Assembly (NCBI RefSeq): GCF_002080045.1
Contig: NZ_MUIN01000006.1
Coordinates: 19,386 to 83,385 of the forward strand
From: Pseudomonas sp. Bc-h
GTDB lineage: Bacteria; Pseudomonadota; Gammaproteobacteria; Pseudomonadales; Pseudomonadaceae
DNA: 64,000 bases
Direction of reading: 5' to 3'
Numbering within the stretch: position 1 is the first letter of the stretch; every line of letters begins with the position of its first letter. The translations under genes were made by a program, and so were the position numbers. Under the pieces are notes generated by a model. That model had not been told where the DNA came from and searched no databases. It saw only the letters and a program-made list of their open reading frames with translations. Positions 18,607-26,848 of this stretch are shown here, one piece after another.

Positions 18607-19575
18607 ATGAAGAAGTTATGCACATTTATGCTGGGCGCCGGCCTGTTGTTGTCCGGGTTTGCCCAAGCGGCCGACGCTCCGGCCGAGCGACCGTTGCTGC
18701 GCATCGGCGCACGGGTCTTCACCGAGCAGACCATCCTCGCCGAGTTGACCGCGCAATACCTGCGCGACAAGGGCTATCAGGTCCAGATCACTGGCGGGCT
18801 GGGCAGCAACCTGGCGCGCAGTGCCCAGGAAAGCGGCCAGCTCGACATGCTCTGGGAATACACCGGCGTTTCGCTGGTTGCCTACAACCACGTCGACGAA
18901 AAACTCGACAGCGAACAGACCTACCAGCGGGTGAAAGAACTGGACGCCAAGAAGGGCCTGGTCTGGCTCTCGCCGTCGAAGTTCAACAACACCTATGCGC
19001 TGGCGCTGCCGGACAAGATCGCCAAACAGTACCCGCAGATCAACAACGTTTCGCAACTGACAACCTTACTAAAGGATGAGGCCAAGGAGGGTCATATCGT
19101 CGCGCTCGACACCGAATTCGCCAACCGTTCCGACGGGCTGGTGGGCATGGTCAAGCACTACGACATGAACCTGAGCCGTGAAAACACTCGTCAGATGGAC
19201 GCAGGGTTGGTCTACACCGCACTGCGCAACGGCCAGGTATTCGCAGGGCTCGTCTACACCACCGATGGCCGTTTGAACGCGTTCAAACTCAAGGTGCTGG
19301 ACGACGACAAGCACTACTTCCCGGACTACACCGCAGCGCCGGTAATCCGCAAAGAGTACCTGGACAAGCACCCGCAACTGGCCGAGCAACTCAAGCCGCT
19401 GGCTGCGTTGCTGGATAACCAGACGATGATCGATCTGAACGCGCGCATCGATGTCGATCACGAAAGTCCTTCCGTCGTGGCCGCTGATTTCCTGCGCACA
19501 CATCCGATCAATCCTTCTGCCGAAAGCGTGCCGATCAAGCAGACGCCGGTGGAAAAACAGGAGGAGAAACTATGA
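18607..19575 (+). CDS. osmX: Osmoprotectant ABC transporter substrate-binding protein
   Basis: Periplasmic OpuAC/ProX-type binding protein of 322 residues for quaternary amines such as glycine betaine. The signal peptide is MKKLCTFMLGAGLLLSGFAQA. Mature features include RIGARVFTEQTILAELTAQYL, GGLGSNLARSAQESGQLDMLWEYTG and YTALRNGQVFAGLVYTTDGRL, typical of this cluster of binding proteins. A GAAGGA ribosome site precedes it. Its stop overlaps the next start by four bases. Confidence 0.9.
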   Translation: MKKLCTFMLGAGLLLSGFAQAADAPAERPLLRIGARVFTEQTILAELTAQYLRDKGYQVQITGGLGSNLARSAQESGQLDMLWEYTGVSLVAYNHVDEKLDSEQTYQRVKELDAKKGLVWLSPSKFNNTYALALPDKIAKQYPQINNVSQLTTLLKDEAKEGHIVALDTEFANRSDGLVGMVKHYDMNLSRENTRQMDAGLVYTALRNGQVFAGLVYTTDGRLNAFKLKVLDDDKHYFPDYTAAPVIRKEYLDKHPQLAEQLKPLAALLDNQTMIDLNARIDVDHESPSVVAADFLRTHPINPSAESVPIKQTPVEKQEEKL

Positions 19576-20225
19576 GCTTCTTGAGCGCTTTCTCCCATCT
19601 GGACTGGAATCAGGTCATGCACCTGACCCTGCAACACATCACGCTGGTGGGCATCGCCGTTTCGCTGGCGATTCTGGTGGGCGTGCCGTTGGGCGTGTTC
19701 ATGACTCGCTTCCCGGTGCTCGCCGGTCCATTACAGGCCAGCGCCACGGTATTGCTGACCGTCCCTTCGATTGCCCTGTTCGGCCTGCTGCTGCCGTTCT
19801 ACTCTAAGTTCGGTCAAGGCCTTGGCCCTATGCCGGCGATCACTGCGGTGTTTTTGTACTCACTGCTGCCGATCATGCGTAACACCTATCTGGCGCTGAC
19901 TGGCGTCGAACCGGGTATTCGCGAAGCCGCCAAGGGCATCGGCATGACCTTTGGCCAGCGCCTGCGCATGGTCGAACTGCCGATTGCCGTGCCGGTGATC
20001 CTCGCCGGTGTGCGCACCGCCGTGGTCATGAACATCGGTGTCATGACCATCGCCGCCACCATCGGTGCCGGTGGTCTTGGCGTACTCATCCTCGCTTCCA
20101 TCAGCCGCAGCGACATGTCGATGCTCATCGTCGGCGCCGTACTGGTCAGCATTCTGGCCATCTTCGCCGACCTGCTTCTGCAATGGCTGCAACGCTCGCT
20201 GACTCCAAAAGGACTCCTGAAATGA
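19572..20225 (+). CDS. osmY: Osmoprotectant ABC transporter permease (second)
   Basis: 217-residue inner-membrane permease with about five helices and the EAA loop EAAKGIGMTFGQRLRMVELPIAVPVILAG. Starts inside the binding-protein stop (ATGA) and itself ends in an ATGA overlap with the ATPase gene, so the operon is translationally coupled. Confidence 0.92.
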   Translation: MSFLSAFSHLDWNQVMHLTLQHITLVGIAVSLAILVGVPLGVFMTRFPVLAGPLQASATVLLTVPSIALFGLLLPFYSKFGQGLGPMPAITAVFLYSLLPIMRNTYLALTGVEPGIREAAKGIGMTFGQRLRMVELPIAVPVILAGVRTAVVMNIGVMTIAATIGAGGLGVLILASISRSDMSMLIVGAVLVSILAIFADLLLQWLQRSLTPKGLLK

Positions 20226-21391
20226 TCGAACTTCAAAATCTTTCCAAAACCTTCCAGAGCAACGGCAAGGAAGTGAAGGCCGTTGATTCAGTGAGCCTGA
20301 CCGTCAACGAAGGTGAAATCTGCGTATTCCTCGGCCCGTCGGGTTGCGGCAAGAGTACGACGCTGAAAATGATCAACCGCCTGATCATGCCGACTTCCGG
20401 CAAGGTGCTGATCAACGGCGAAGACACCACGGGCCTCGACGAAGTGACCCTGCGTCGCAACATCGGCTATGTGATCCAGCAGATCGGCCTGTTCCCCAAC
20501 ATGACCATCGAAGAAAATATTGTGGTCGTGCCCAAGCTGCTCGGCTGGGACAAACAGAAATGCCACGACCGCGCTCGCGAACTGATGAGCATGATCAAGC
20601 TGGAACCCAAGCAGTATCTGCATCGTTATCCGCGTGAACTGTCCGGTGGTCAGCAACAGCGGATCGGGGTGATCCGCGCGCTGGCCGCCGATGCACCGTT
20701 GCTGCTGATGGACGAACCCTTCGGCGCCGTCGACCCGATCAACCGCGAGATGATCCAGAACGAATTCTTCGAGATGCAGCGTGCGCTGAACAAGACCGTG
20801 ATCATGGTCAGCCACGACATCGACGAAGCCATCAAGCTGGGCGACAAGATTGCGATTTTCCGCGCCGGCAAACTGCTGCAGATCGACCATCCGGACACGC
20901 TGCTGGCGCATCCTGCAGACGACTTCGTCAGCAACTTCGTCGGCCAGGACAGCACCTTGAAACGCCTGCTGCTGGTGAAGGCCGAAGACGCCGCCGACAA
21001 CGCGCCATCCGTCAGCCCGGAAACCCCGGTGGCCGATGCGCTGGAAATCATGGACGAACAGGACCGCCGCTACGTTGTCGTTACCGATGGCGGCAACAAA
21101 GCCATGGGTTATGTCCGACGTCGCGACCTGCACCGCCAGACAGGTACCTGCGAGCAGTACCTGCGCCCGTTCAATGCCACCGCCGCCTACGACGAACACC
21201 TGCGCATCCTGCTGTCGCGCATGTACGAGTTCAACCGCTCCTGGCTGCCGGTGCTGGATGCCGAGAACGTGTTCCTCGGCGAGGTGACACAGGAGTCGAT
21301 TGCGGCCTACCTGAGCTCGGGGCAATCCCGAGGCAAGAAGACCAGCATCGTTTCGCCAGCAGAAGTGGCGGAGCAGGCGGCGTCGACTTGA
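20222..21391 (+). CDS. osmV: Osmoprotectant ABC transporter ATPase with CBS domains
   Basis: 389 residues. Walker A is GPSGCGKST, signature LSGGQQQRIGVIRAL, Walker B LLLMDEPFGAVD, H-loop VSHDIDEA. After about residue 255 two CBS motifs follow (TPVADALEIMDEQDRRYVVVTDGG and FNATAAYDEHLRILLSRMYEFNRSWLPVLDAENVFLGEVT), which in OpuA-type ATPases sense ionic strength. Last gene of the operon; start chosen at the ATGA overlap rather than the slightly longer upstream frame. Confidence 0.93.
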   Translation: MIELQNLSKTFQSNGKEVKAVDSVSLTVNEGEICVFLGPSGCGKSTTLKMINRLIMPTSGKVLINGEDTTGLDEVTLRRNIGYVIQQIGLFPNMTIEENIVVVPKLLGWDKQKCHDRARELMSMIKLEPKQYLHRYPRELSGGQQQRIGVIRALAADAPLLLMDEPFGAVDPINREMIQNEFFEMQRALNKTVIMVSHDIDEAIKLGDKIAIFRAGKLLQIDHPDTLLAHPADDFVSNFVGQDSTLKRLLLVKAEDAADNAPSVSPETPVADALEIMDEQDRRYVVVTDGGNKAMGYVRRRDLHRQTGTCEQYLRPFNATAAYDEHLRILLSRMYEFNRSWLPVLDAENVFLGEVTQESIAAYLSSGQSRGKKTSIVSPAEVAEQAAST

Positions 21392-21401
21392 AGTAGCTGA
21401 G

Positions 21402-21496
21402 TCAGGCGCTTTGATAGCGCCTGAACTGACGCGATCGCGAATGGATTCGCCCCCACGGGTGGAACGCAGTCCATCTATGGGAGCGAATTTTTTTCT
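21402..21496. repeat. Hairpin and REP-like inverted repeat after the osmoprotectant operon
   Basis: A hairpin TCAGGCGC/GCGCCTGA (21402-21409 and 21417-21424) is followed by a REP-like pair with arms around attcgcccccac (near 21445-21460) and tatgggagcgaat (near 21477-21489) ending in T7. The latter may terminate transcription. Confidence 0.6.
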
Positions 21497-21650
21497 GTGA
21501 ACGGAGTAACGTGACCCGTCAATCAGCCGCTGAGTTCTCGCATCCTCGCAGGTCTAGTAATAGCCTACATAACTAAATGTCGTGCCTGACCCAGTAAGGA
21601 CGACGATGACTAAAGCTCGGCTCGGTGATAGGTTGCATCTGTTTATGTGG

Positions 21651-21938
21651 TCAGGGTGCCTTGCATCTTTCAAGATCGTCTTGTGTTTCCAGTGTGGTAT
21701 CAATGCCAAGCCGATATTTGCAATAGTCTATAACTTTCTGGCGCTCTTGAATGTCGAGTTTAGAGAGTTTCTTGTCGTCGCGTAGATTGGCGAATATGTT
21801 TTCAAATTTCATCTGAAATGTTGGGCTTTTTTTAACAAATACATAAGTGTACATTTGTGCCTCTCCCGTTTCTCTGTAGTAGCCAAGTGTCAACGACGCT
21901 GCCAAGAACGGGAGTAATAGGAGAAGTGATTTTTTCAT
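21651..21938 (-). CDS. Small secreted protein, candidate immunity to the upstream amidase
   Basis: 95 residues with an N-terminal signal or anchor (MKKSLLLLLPFLAASLTLG) and a charged remainder containing two cysteines (DYCKYRLG and ERCKAP), which could form a disulfide in the periplasm. I do not recognise the family. Its ATG overlaps the stop of the PAAR-amidase gene by four bases (ATGA), so the two are translationally coupled. Small size, export to the periplasm, where an amidase toxin would act, and coupling suggest an immunity protein. The A+T content is higher than that of the flanking genes. Confidence 0.65.
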   Translation of the reverse strand: MKKSLLLLLPFLAASLTLGYYRETGEAQMYTYVFVKKSPTFQMKFENIFANLRDDKKLSKLDIQERQKVIDYCKYRLGIDTTLETQDDLERCKAP

Positions 21939-23263
21939 GATTTCATTGGCTTCCGAAGGCGCGTTTTTGCACGAATTTTTTTCACAAGATTCATTCCGAC
22001 GTTTCCAGGGCAAATTTTTGCCTCGCCTTCATCTTGATGGGGGAATTCGCGATGTCCACCAAAGTGCTCTATGTCATAAATGTCTTTTAGAACAGTAATG
22101 AGGTTGATGGTCGCATTAACTTGGAGGCTTGGTAGCGGGTTCGTGGTGCTAAGTCCCAAATAATCCAGTGCAGTCCGAGCCAGCGTTACAAAATCTTTGC
22201 CTTCCTCTGGTGTAGTCAGGTTGTTCAAAAGGACAATGCCGAGTACGTTTGAGTTATAGGCGAGAAGGTGTCCTCCTTTAGAACGAATATCCCTGCCTTC
22301 ATAGATTATCCCTGAGCAATCAATGCCGAAGTGGTAACCGATATCGTCGAACTCCTTGTTCTGTTGGAACGATTGAATATCCTGCATCTGTTCACCTCCG
22401 GCATTGCACGAATAGCTCCTACCCGCGTGATGCAAGGCGATCATGCTGTAATCCCAATTCCGCTCCAGTGGCTTTCCAGGCGGTTTCGCATGCCATCCCG
22501 AACGCTCCACAAACCCATGCCCCAATTCCCGCACTTTCTGAATGATCGCCTCCCGAGTCGCCGCTCGATCATTCACGGTGATCGCGATAGGCCTGGGTGT
22601 TTCGCCGTGCAGCACTTGCTCGACCCGGGTAGTGGTGACGACCTCGCGAGTTGTCATTCCCGCAAGCTCGATCAATTCGCGTGCGGGGGAATGGAAGGGG
22701 ATGTGAATGGAAATGCTGGAGTTAGCTGACGCTCCTTCTATGTATGCAATCCCGTTGCTATCGGTTGCGCCATTGCGTTGCTGACCGTCTACCGTCGCGA
22801 TGTATTTCCGGTTTGCCAGCGGTTGGCCGGTTTCGCTATGGGTCACGAAGAAGCTGCGCGCCCAGGTTTTTCCCACGGGCTGTATCCCCTTCGCTAAAGG
22901 GTAGGGCACCACGTTCGAGGATCCGATGTTCGCTTTCGGCGGCGTAGACGCTTCATCCCGATTCGAACCCGATTTTGTTCTGGATGGGGCGATCAATCGA
23001 TTGGTCCCCGGCGGACATGCGCACATCACCATCGCGTTGTGCAGCGCTGTGGGAATGCCATCCCACTTGAAACTATTTTCACCCTCGACAATTTCCCCGA
23101 TCTGCCCGCATAGCCCGCACGGACTGGTTTTGTCCCCTAGCCGCAATGCGCCCCGTCCATCTTCGAGGTGCGCCTGCGGCAGGCTGGAAAAGCAGATCGC
23201 GTTGGTCGTGGTTTTGTCCCCATCCAATCCCTGCTCACGCCCGCCAATTTTGAAATAACCCAC
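21935..23263 (-). CDS. PAAR-domain protein with C-terminal N-acetylmuramoyl-L-alanine amidase domain (putative T6SS effector)
   Basis: 442 residues. About 1-95 is a PAAR-like region (GDKTSPCGLCGQIGEIVEGE, ALHNAMVMCACPPGTNRLIAP), the tip that sharpens the T6SS spike. About 130-230 is a beta-rich linker. From about 240 an Amidase_2/PGRP domain follows: GWHAKPP (W257), ALHHAG (H278/H279), IGYHFGID (Y310, H311), GGHREF (H404) and KICPG (C418), which supply the expected zinc ligands and catalytic residues. It should cleave the bond between sugar and stem peptide of peptidoglycan in the target periplasm. GTG start with GAGGG seven bases upstream. No VgrG gene is nearby. Confidence 0.85.
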   Translation of the reverse strand: MGYFKIGGREQGLDGDKTTTNAICFSSLPQAHLEDGRGALRLGDKTSPCGLCGQIGEIVEGENSFKWDGIPTALHNAMVMCACPPGTNRLIAPSRTKSGSNRDEASTPPKANIGSSNVVPYPLAKGIQPVGKTWARSFFVTHSETGQPLANRKYIATVDGQQRNGATDSNGIAYIEGASANSSISIHIPFHSPARELIELAGMTTREVVTTTRVEQVLHGETPRPIAITVNDRAATREAIIQKVRELGHGFVERSGWHAKPPGKPLERNWDYSMIALHHAGRSYSCNAGGEQMQDIQSFQQNKEFDDIGYHFGIDCSGIIYEGRDIRSKGGHLLAYNSNVLGIVLLNNLTTPEEGKDFVTLARTALDYLGLSTTNPLPSLQVNATINLITVLKDIYDIEHFGGHREFPHQDEGEAKICPGNVGMNLVKKIRAKTRLRKPMKS

Positions 23264-23502
23264 GGCTAAGCCCTCATTATTCGCCCAGTGAGCGCATCAC
23301 CGTACGGAATGAAAATGCTGCCTGACGATAGGGGGTAGGCCATCCGTCATGTAGGCCGATTCCGGCGTGGCGGTCTCCGGTAACTGACAGATATCTCCGT
23401 CACTAGAACTCGCCAATGGTACGTGGGGAAAGCCCGCATCGTTTGGTGTTAGGGGAGCAGCGACAGGCGTTGCTGACACCTATTTCAGCGTCTGATTCCG
23501 GT

Positions 23503-23579
23503 CCCCTGCAGCAGTCCGGCTTGCCGGCGGTGGCGTCTTTCAAATCACCGCCGTCGGCAAGCCGGACTGCTACAGGGGA
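23503..23579. repeat. REP doublet, CCGGCTTGCCGGCGG class
   Basis: Near-perfect inverted arms beginning cccctgcagcagtccggc and ending gccggactgctacagggg, centre around 23540. It lies upstream of the PAAR gene and of the speC leader. The remaining part of this 670-bp region holds the speC leader described separately. Confidence 0.88.
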
Positions 23580-23694
23580 TCAATGGCAGGGATCAAGGGG
23601 AACATCGTCCTGTCACATCGGTCGGTTACTACAGGGTGATTGAACGGAGCTGATGCCCGTCTGGCAAAAACGGGCAGAAAAGCGACATTTTTTG

Positions 23695-23723
23695 TTGATC
23701 TTGAACCCCTCAGGTCCTAAAGT
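23695..23723 (+). promoter_or_regulatory. Predicted promoter of the speC leader RNA
   Basis: TTGATC (23695-23700), a 17-bp spacer, and TAAAGT (23718-23723) give a plausible sigma-70 promoter with transcription starting near 23730, about 205 bases ahead of the speC start. Confidence 0.45.
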
Positions 23724-23784
23724 TCGCGCCGAACGTCCATGCTGGAAACGATCCATCCGGCTCAAGTACTGACGACGAGACAGC

Positions 23785-23818
23785 AGGCCAAGAGAATCCC
23801 GGTTCTCATGGCCTTTTT
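23785..23818 (+). terminator. Terminator-like hairpin inside the speC leader
   Basis: AGGCCA/TGGCCT outer stem, one mismatch, and GAGAA/TTCTC inner stem around a TCCCGG loop, followed by T5. From the predicted promoter this would end a transcript of about 90 nt, either a small RNA or an attenuated leader of speC, whose start is 119 bases further on. Confidence 0.7.
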
Positions 23819-23877
23819 GCTTTCGGCGACATGCCTTGGGAAGTAGGCGAACCAAAGTGGGGATACGGAGGACGTTC

Positions 23878-23988
23878 ATGAGGGTAAGGCCCTCGCACCC
23901 ATTGTTTTTTACCGTTTGCCAACAGGAGTCCCCCGCATGTCGATTCAGGTCGAAGACTATTTCGAGAAAAGCACCTTCGAAAAAATGA
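23878..23988 (+). CDS. Candidate leader peptide overlapping the speC start
   Basis: 36-codon frame beginning MRVRPSHPLFFTVCQQES, with a strong GGAGG (23867-23871) six bases before its ATG. It runs in a different frame across the speC start codon (23937) and ends at a TGA 50 bases inside speC. The peptide is rich in Arg, Lys and Ser. Whether it is translated, and whether it gates speC, is unknown. The ribosome site is better than that of many real genes here. Confidence 0.4.
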   Translation: MRVRPSHPLFFTVCQQESPACRFRSKTISRKAPSKK

Positions 23989-25100
23989 AGGCGTTTGCCG
24001 ACAAGCAAGAAACCCCGTTCGTGCTCATCGACACCGCGATGATCAGCAAAGCCTACGACGACCTGCGCGCCGGTTTCGAATTCGCCAAGGTTTACTACGC
24101 GGTCAAGGCCAACCCGGCCGTCGAAATCATCGACCTGCTCAAAGAGAAAGGTTCGAGCTTCGACATCGCCTCGATCTACGAGCTGGACAAAGTGATGGAC
24201 CGTGGCGTTGGCCCGGATCGCATCAGCTACGGCAACACCATCAAGAAATCCAAGGACATCCGCTACTTCTACGAGAAGGGCGTACGCCTCTACGCGACCG
24301 ACTCCGAAGCCGACCTGCGCAACATCGCCAAGGCCGCTCCGGGCTCGAAAGTCTACGTGCGTATTCTCACCGAAGGCTCGACCACCGCTGACTGGCCTTT
24401 GTCGCGCAAATTCGGCTGCCAGACCGACATGGCGATGGACCTGCTGATCCTGGCCCGTGACCTGGGCCTGGTGCCTTACGGCATCTCCTTCCACGTGGGC
24501 TCGCAACAGCGCGACATCAGCGTCTGGGACGCCGCGATCGCCAAAGTGAAGGTGATCTTCGAACGTCTGAAAGAAGAAGACGGCATCGAGCTCAAGCTGA
24601 TCAACATGGGTGGCGGCTTCCCTGCCAACTACATCACCCGTACCAACAGCCTGGAAACCTACGCCGAAGAAATCATCCGCTTCCTCAAAGAAGACTTCGG
24701 TGACGATCTGCCGGAAATCATCCTGGAGCCGGGCCGTTCGTTGATCGCCAACGCCGGTATCCTGGTCAGCGAAGTGGTGCTGGTTGCGCGTAAATCGCGT
24801 ACCGCCGTCGAGCGTTGGGTCTATACCGATGTGGGCAAGTTCTCCGGCCTGATCGAAACCATGGACGAAGCCATCAAGTTCCCGATCTGGACCGAGAAGA
24901 AAGGCGAAGTTGAAGAAGTCGTCATCGCCGGGCCAACCTGCGACAGCGCCGACATCATGTACGAGAACTACAAGTACGGCCTGCCGCTGAACCTGGCCAT
25001 CGGTGACCGCCTTTACTGGCTGTCCACCGGCGCCTACACCACCAGCTACAGTGCTGTTGAGTTCAATGGCTTCCCGCCGCTGAAATCGTTCTACGTCTGA
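23937..25100 (+). CDS. speC: Ornithine decarboxylase
   Basis: PLP enzyme of the alanine-racemase-fold group that converts ornithine to putrescine, the entry to polyamine synthesis. At 387 residues it matches the short Pseudomonas SpeC rather than the large enterobacterial form. The PLP lysine is in YYAVKANPA (about residue 58), with HVGSQ, the glycine-rich GGGFPANY, EPGRSLIA and the active-site cysteine in TCDSADIM. GGAG lies eight bases before the ATG. Lysine/ornithine dual use is possible. Ends in a bidirectional terminator. Confidence 0.94.
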   Translation: MSIQVEDYFEKSTFEKMKAFADKQETPFVLIDTAMISKAYDDLRAGFEFAKVYYAVKANPAVEIIDLLKEKGSSFDIASIYELDKVMDRGVGPDRISYGNTIKKSKDIRYFYEKGVRLYATDSEADLRNIAKAAPGSKVYVRILTEGSTTADWPLSRKFGCQTDMAMDLLILARDLGLVPYGISFHVGSQQRDISVWDAAIAKVKVIFERLKEEDGIELKLINMGGGFPANYITRTNSLETYAEEIIRFLKEDFGDDLPEIILEPGRSLIANAGILVSEVVLVARKSRTAVERWVYTDVGKFSGLIETMDEAIKFPIWTEKKGEVEEVVIAGPTCDSADIMYENYKYGLPLNLAIGDRLYWLSTGAYTTSYSAVEFNGFPPLKSFYV

Positions 25101-25121
25101 GTCTGATGCCGTAACGCAAAA

Positions 25122-25148
25122 AGCCCGCGAGTGATCGCGGGCTTTTTT
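25122..25148. terminator. Bidirectional rho-independent terminator between speC and the Sel1 gene
   Basis: Nine-base-pair stem AGCCCGCGA/TCGCGGGCT with a GTGA loop, T-run on the plus strand and A-run on the other side. Confidence 0.92.
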
Positions 25149-25184
25149 GTGTCTCACTGGCCGAGGCCGACTTTGGTCCCAGGC

Positions 25185-25970
25185 CTATCTCAACGCCTGC
25201 AGCTGCGCTTGATCTGATCTATCACCCAGCTCGGCGGCACGCTGATGGTAATCCAGTGCCAATGCCCGCACGTCAGGATGGGTGGCCTCGAGCAGGGTTT
25301 TGCGGCTGACGCGCAGGAAGTTCAGGTTGCCGATACGCAGTGCGGTCTGAAACCACGAGACCGCTTCGTCGATGCGACCCTTATCAGCCAGAACGGCGGC
25401 GTGGCTGAATTGACCACGGAAGTCGCCGCCTTCCGCCGAGCGACGATACCAGTCGTGGGCAGCGGCCAGGTCCCGCTCGCAACAGAGGCCTTCTTCCAGG
25501 TAACGGCCGAGCATGTTCATCGATTTAGCGTGGCCCATTTGCGCCGCCTTGCGATAGCAAGCGAGGGCACGGGCCTGATCCTTGTTAACGCCACGGCCGG
25601 TGGCCAAGAGGTTGCCGTAGTTGTAGAAACCCCAGTCGAGGTCGGCCTCGGCGGCTTGCCGATAGTATTCGGCGGCCTTGCCGGCGTCGGGCTCACAGCC
25701 CCAGCCGTGCTCATGACAGCGACCGGCCATGTTGGTGGCCATTGCATGACCGTTGCGTGCGGCGATCTGGAACCACACCAACGCCAGTGCTGCGTCCTGT
25801 TCGATGCCGGTGCCATCCAGCAGGATCTGACCGAGCAGAGCCTGGGCATCGACCATGTTTTCCTGAGCGGCGATCAGGATCGCTCGCGCAGCACTCGCAG
25901 GGTTTTCCTGCAACATGGCGCGCAGTTGCTCGCCGTCCAGTACATCTTCGCGTCGCATGGTCCAGCTCAT
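25185..25970 (-). CDS. Sel1-repeat (TPR-like) protein of the piu cluster
   Basis: 261 residues made of about five Sel1-like helical repeats (for example ALLGQILLDGTGIEQDAALALVWFQIAARNGHAMA and MNMLGRYLEEGLCCERDLAAAHDWYRRSAEGGD). Such repeats mediate protein contacts; no catalytic motif is seen and no signal peptide. It starts one base after the piuC stop, so both are in one operon. The arrangement matches the gene beside piuC in P. aeruginosa as I remember it. Function unknown. Confidence 0.85.
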   Translation of the reverse strand: MSWTMRREDVLDGEQLRAMLQENPASAARAILIAAQENMVDAQALLGQILLDGTGIEQDAALALVWFQIAARNGHAMATNMAGRCHEHGWGCEPDAGKAAEYYRQAAEADLDWGFYNYGNLLATGRGVNKDQARALACYRKAAQMGHAKSMNMLGRYLEEGLCCERDLAAAHDWYRRSAEGGDFRGQFSHAAVLADKGRIDEAVSWFQTALRIGNLNFLRVSRKTLLEATHPDVRALALDYHQRAAELGDRSDQAQLQALR

Positions 25971-25971
25971 G

Positions 25972-26649
25972 TCAGACCTCGACCCATTGGCGCAACAGGT
26001 TGTGATAAGTGCCGGTGAGCTGGATCAGCGATGGATGATCGGGTACGTCGCGGCTCAGTTGCTGAATGGCGGTGTCCATTTCGAATAGCAGGGTACGGTG
26101 GCCATCGTCGCGTACCAGGCTTTGGGTCCAGAAAAACGATGCGTAACGCGCCCCGCGAGTTACGGCATTGACCTTGTGCAGGCTGGTGGCGGGGTAGAGC
26201 AGCATGTCTCCGGCTGGCAGCTTTATCTGCCGGGTGCCGAAGGTGTCCTGAATCACCAACTCGCCACCGTCGTAGTCGTCCGGGTCACTGAAAAACAGCG
26301 TCGACGACAGATCGGTGCGCACCCGTTCGACGCTGCCTCTGGCCTGACGCACCGAGTTGTCGATGTGAAAATCGAAACTGCCGCCGCCGGTGTAGCAGTT
26401 CACCAAGGGTGGAAACACCTTGTGTGGCAAGGCAGCCGACATGAACAGCGGGTTTTGCCAGAGTTCGAGCATGGCCGCGCCGATTTCTTTCGCCAGCGGG
26501 TGGCCTTCGGGCAGTTGCAGATTGTGCTTGGCTTTCGCCGACTGGTGACCGGCGGTGATCTTGCCGTCCGCCCACTCGGTCTGTTCCAGAGCTTCACGGA
26601 CGCGCAGCACTTCCTCACGCGCAAACAGGCCAGGTATGTGCAGGAGCAT
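25972..26649 (-). CDS. piuC: PKHD-type Fe(II)/2-oxoglutarate dioxygenase
   Basis: 225-residue cytoplasmic hydroxylase of the PiuC/YbiX family, regularly linked to catecholate-type receptors. The iron triad is His and Asp in FDFHIDNSV and a distal His in [18 protein letters not shown], which also holds the 2-oxoglutarate-binding Arg. Divergent from piuA, with Fur-box-like sequences between. Its substrate is not established, so any link to siderophore processing is contextual. Confidence 0.92.
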   Translation of the reverse strand: MLLHIPGLFAREEVLRVREALEQTEWADGKITAGHQSAKAKHNLQLPEGHPLAKEIGAAMLELWQNPLFMSAALPHKVFPPLVNCYTGGGSFDFHIDNSVRQARGSVERVRTDLSSTLFFSDPDDYDGGELVIQDTFGTRQIKLPAGDMLLYPATSLHKVNAVTRGARYASFFWTQSLVRDDGHRTLLFEMDTAIQQLSRDVPDHPSLIQLTGTYHNLLRQWVEV

Positions 26650-26680
26650 GGCGTCGCCACTCTGTATCGAAAAGGTAGCG

Positions 26681-26699
26681 AATGGTAGTGATTCTTATT
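26681..26699. promoter_or_regulatory. Fur-box-like site upstream of piuC
   Basis: The 19-mer AATGGTAGTGATTCTTATT matches the consensus AATGATAATNATTATCATT at 14 of 18 defined positions. It lies 32 bases ahead of the piuC start, in the piuC/piuA divergent region. Confidence 0.6.
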
Positions 26700-26780
26700 G
26701 GCTGTGTAAAACCCTGCGAGCGCGCGTAGACGAATGAAGGTGAAAAATCCGTAAAGCGAAAATGTAAAGAATGTAAGTTT

Positions 26781-26799
26781 TATGCGAATACAAATGATT
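26781..26799. promoter_or_regulatory. Weaker Fur-box-like site upstream of piuA
   Basis: TATGCGAATACAAATGATT matches the same consensus at about 11 of 18 positions, 50 bases before the piuA start. It lies in an A+T-rich stretch suited to the piuA promoter. Confidence 0.4.
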
Positions 26800-26848
26800 C
26801 CCAACTATATTCCGCGGCCTCTACATTCCTTGGGGAAGGAAACTCATC

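Noticed and set aside
23297..23479. Minus-strand 60-codon frame just upstream of the PAAR-amidase gene
   Set aside because: No ribosome site, no recognisable motif, and weak codon usage; it could be a remnant of an upstream gene, but I cannot support it.
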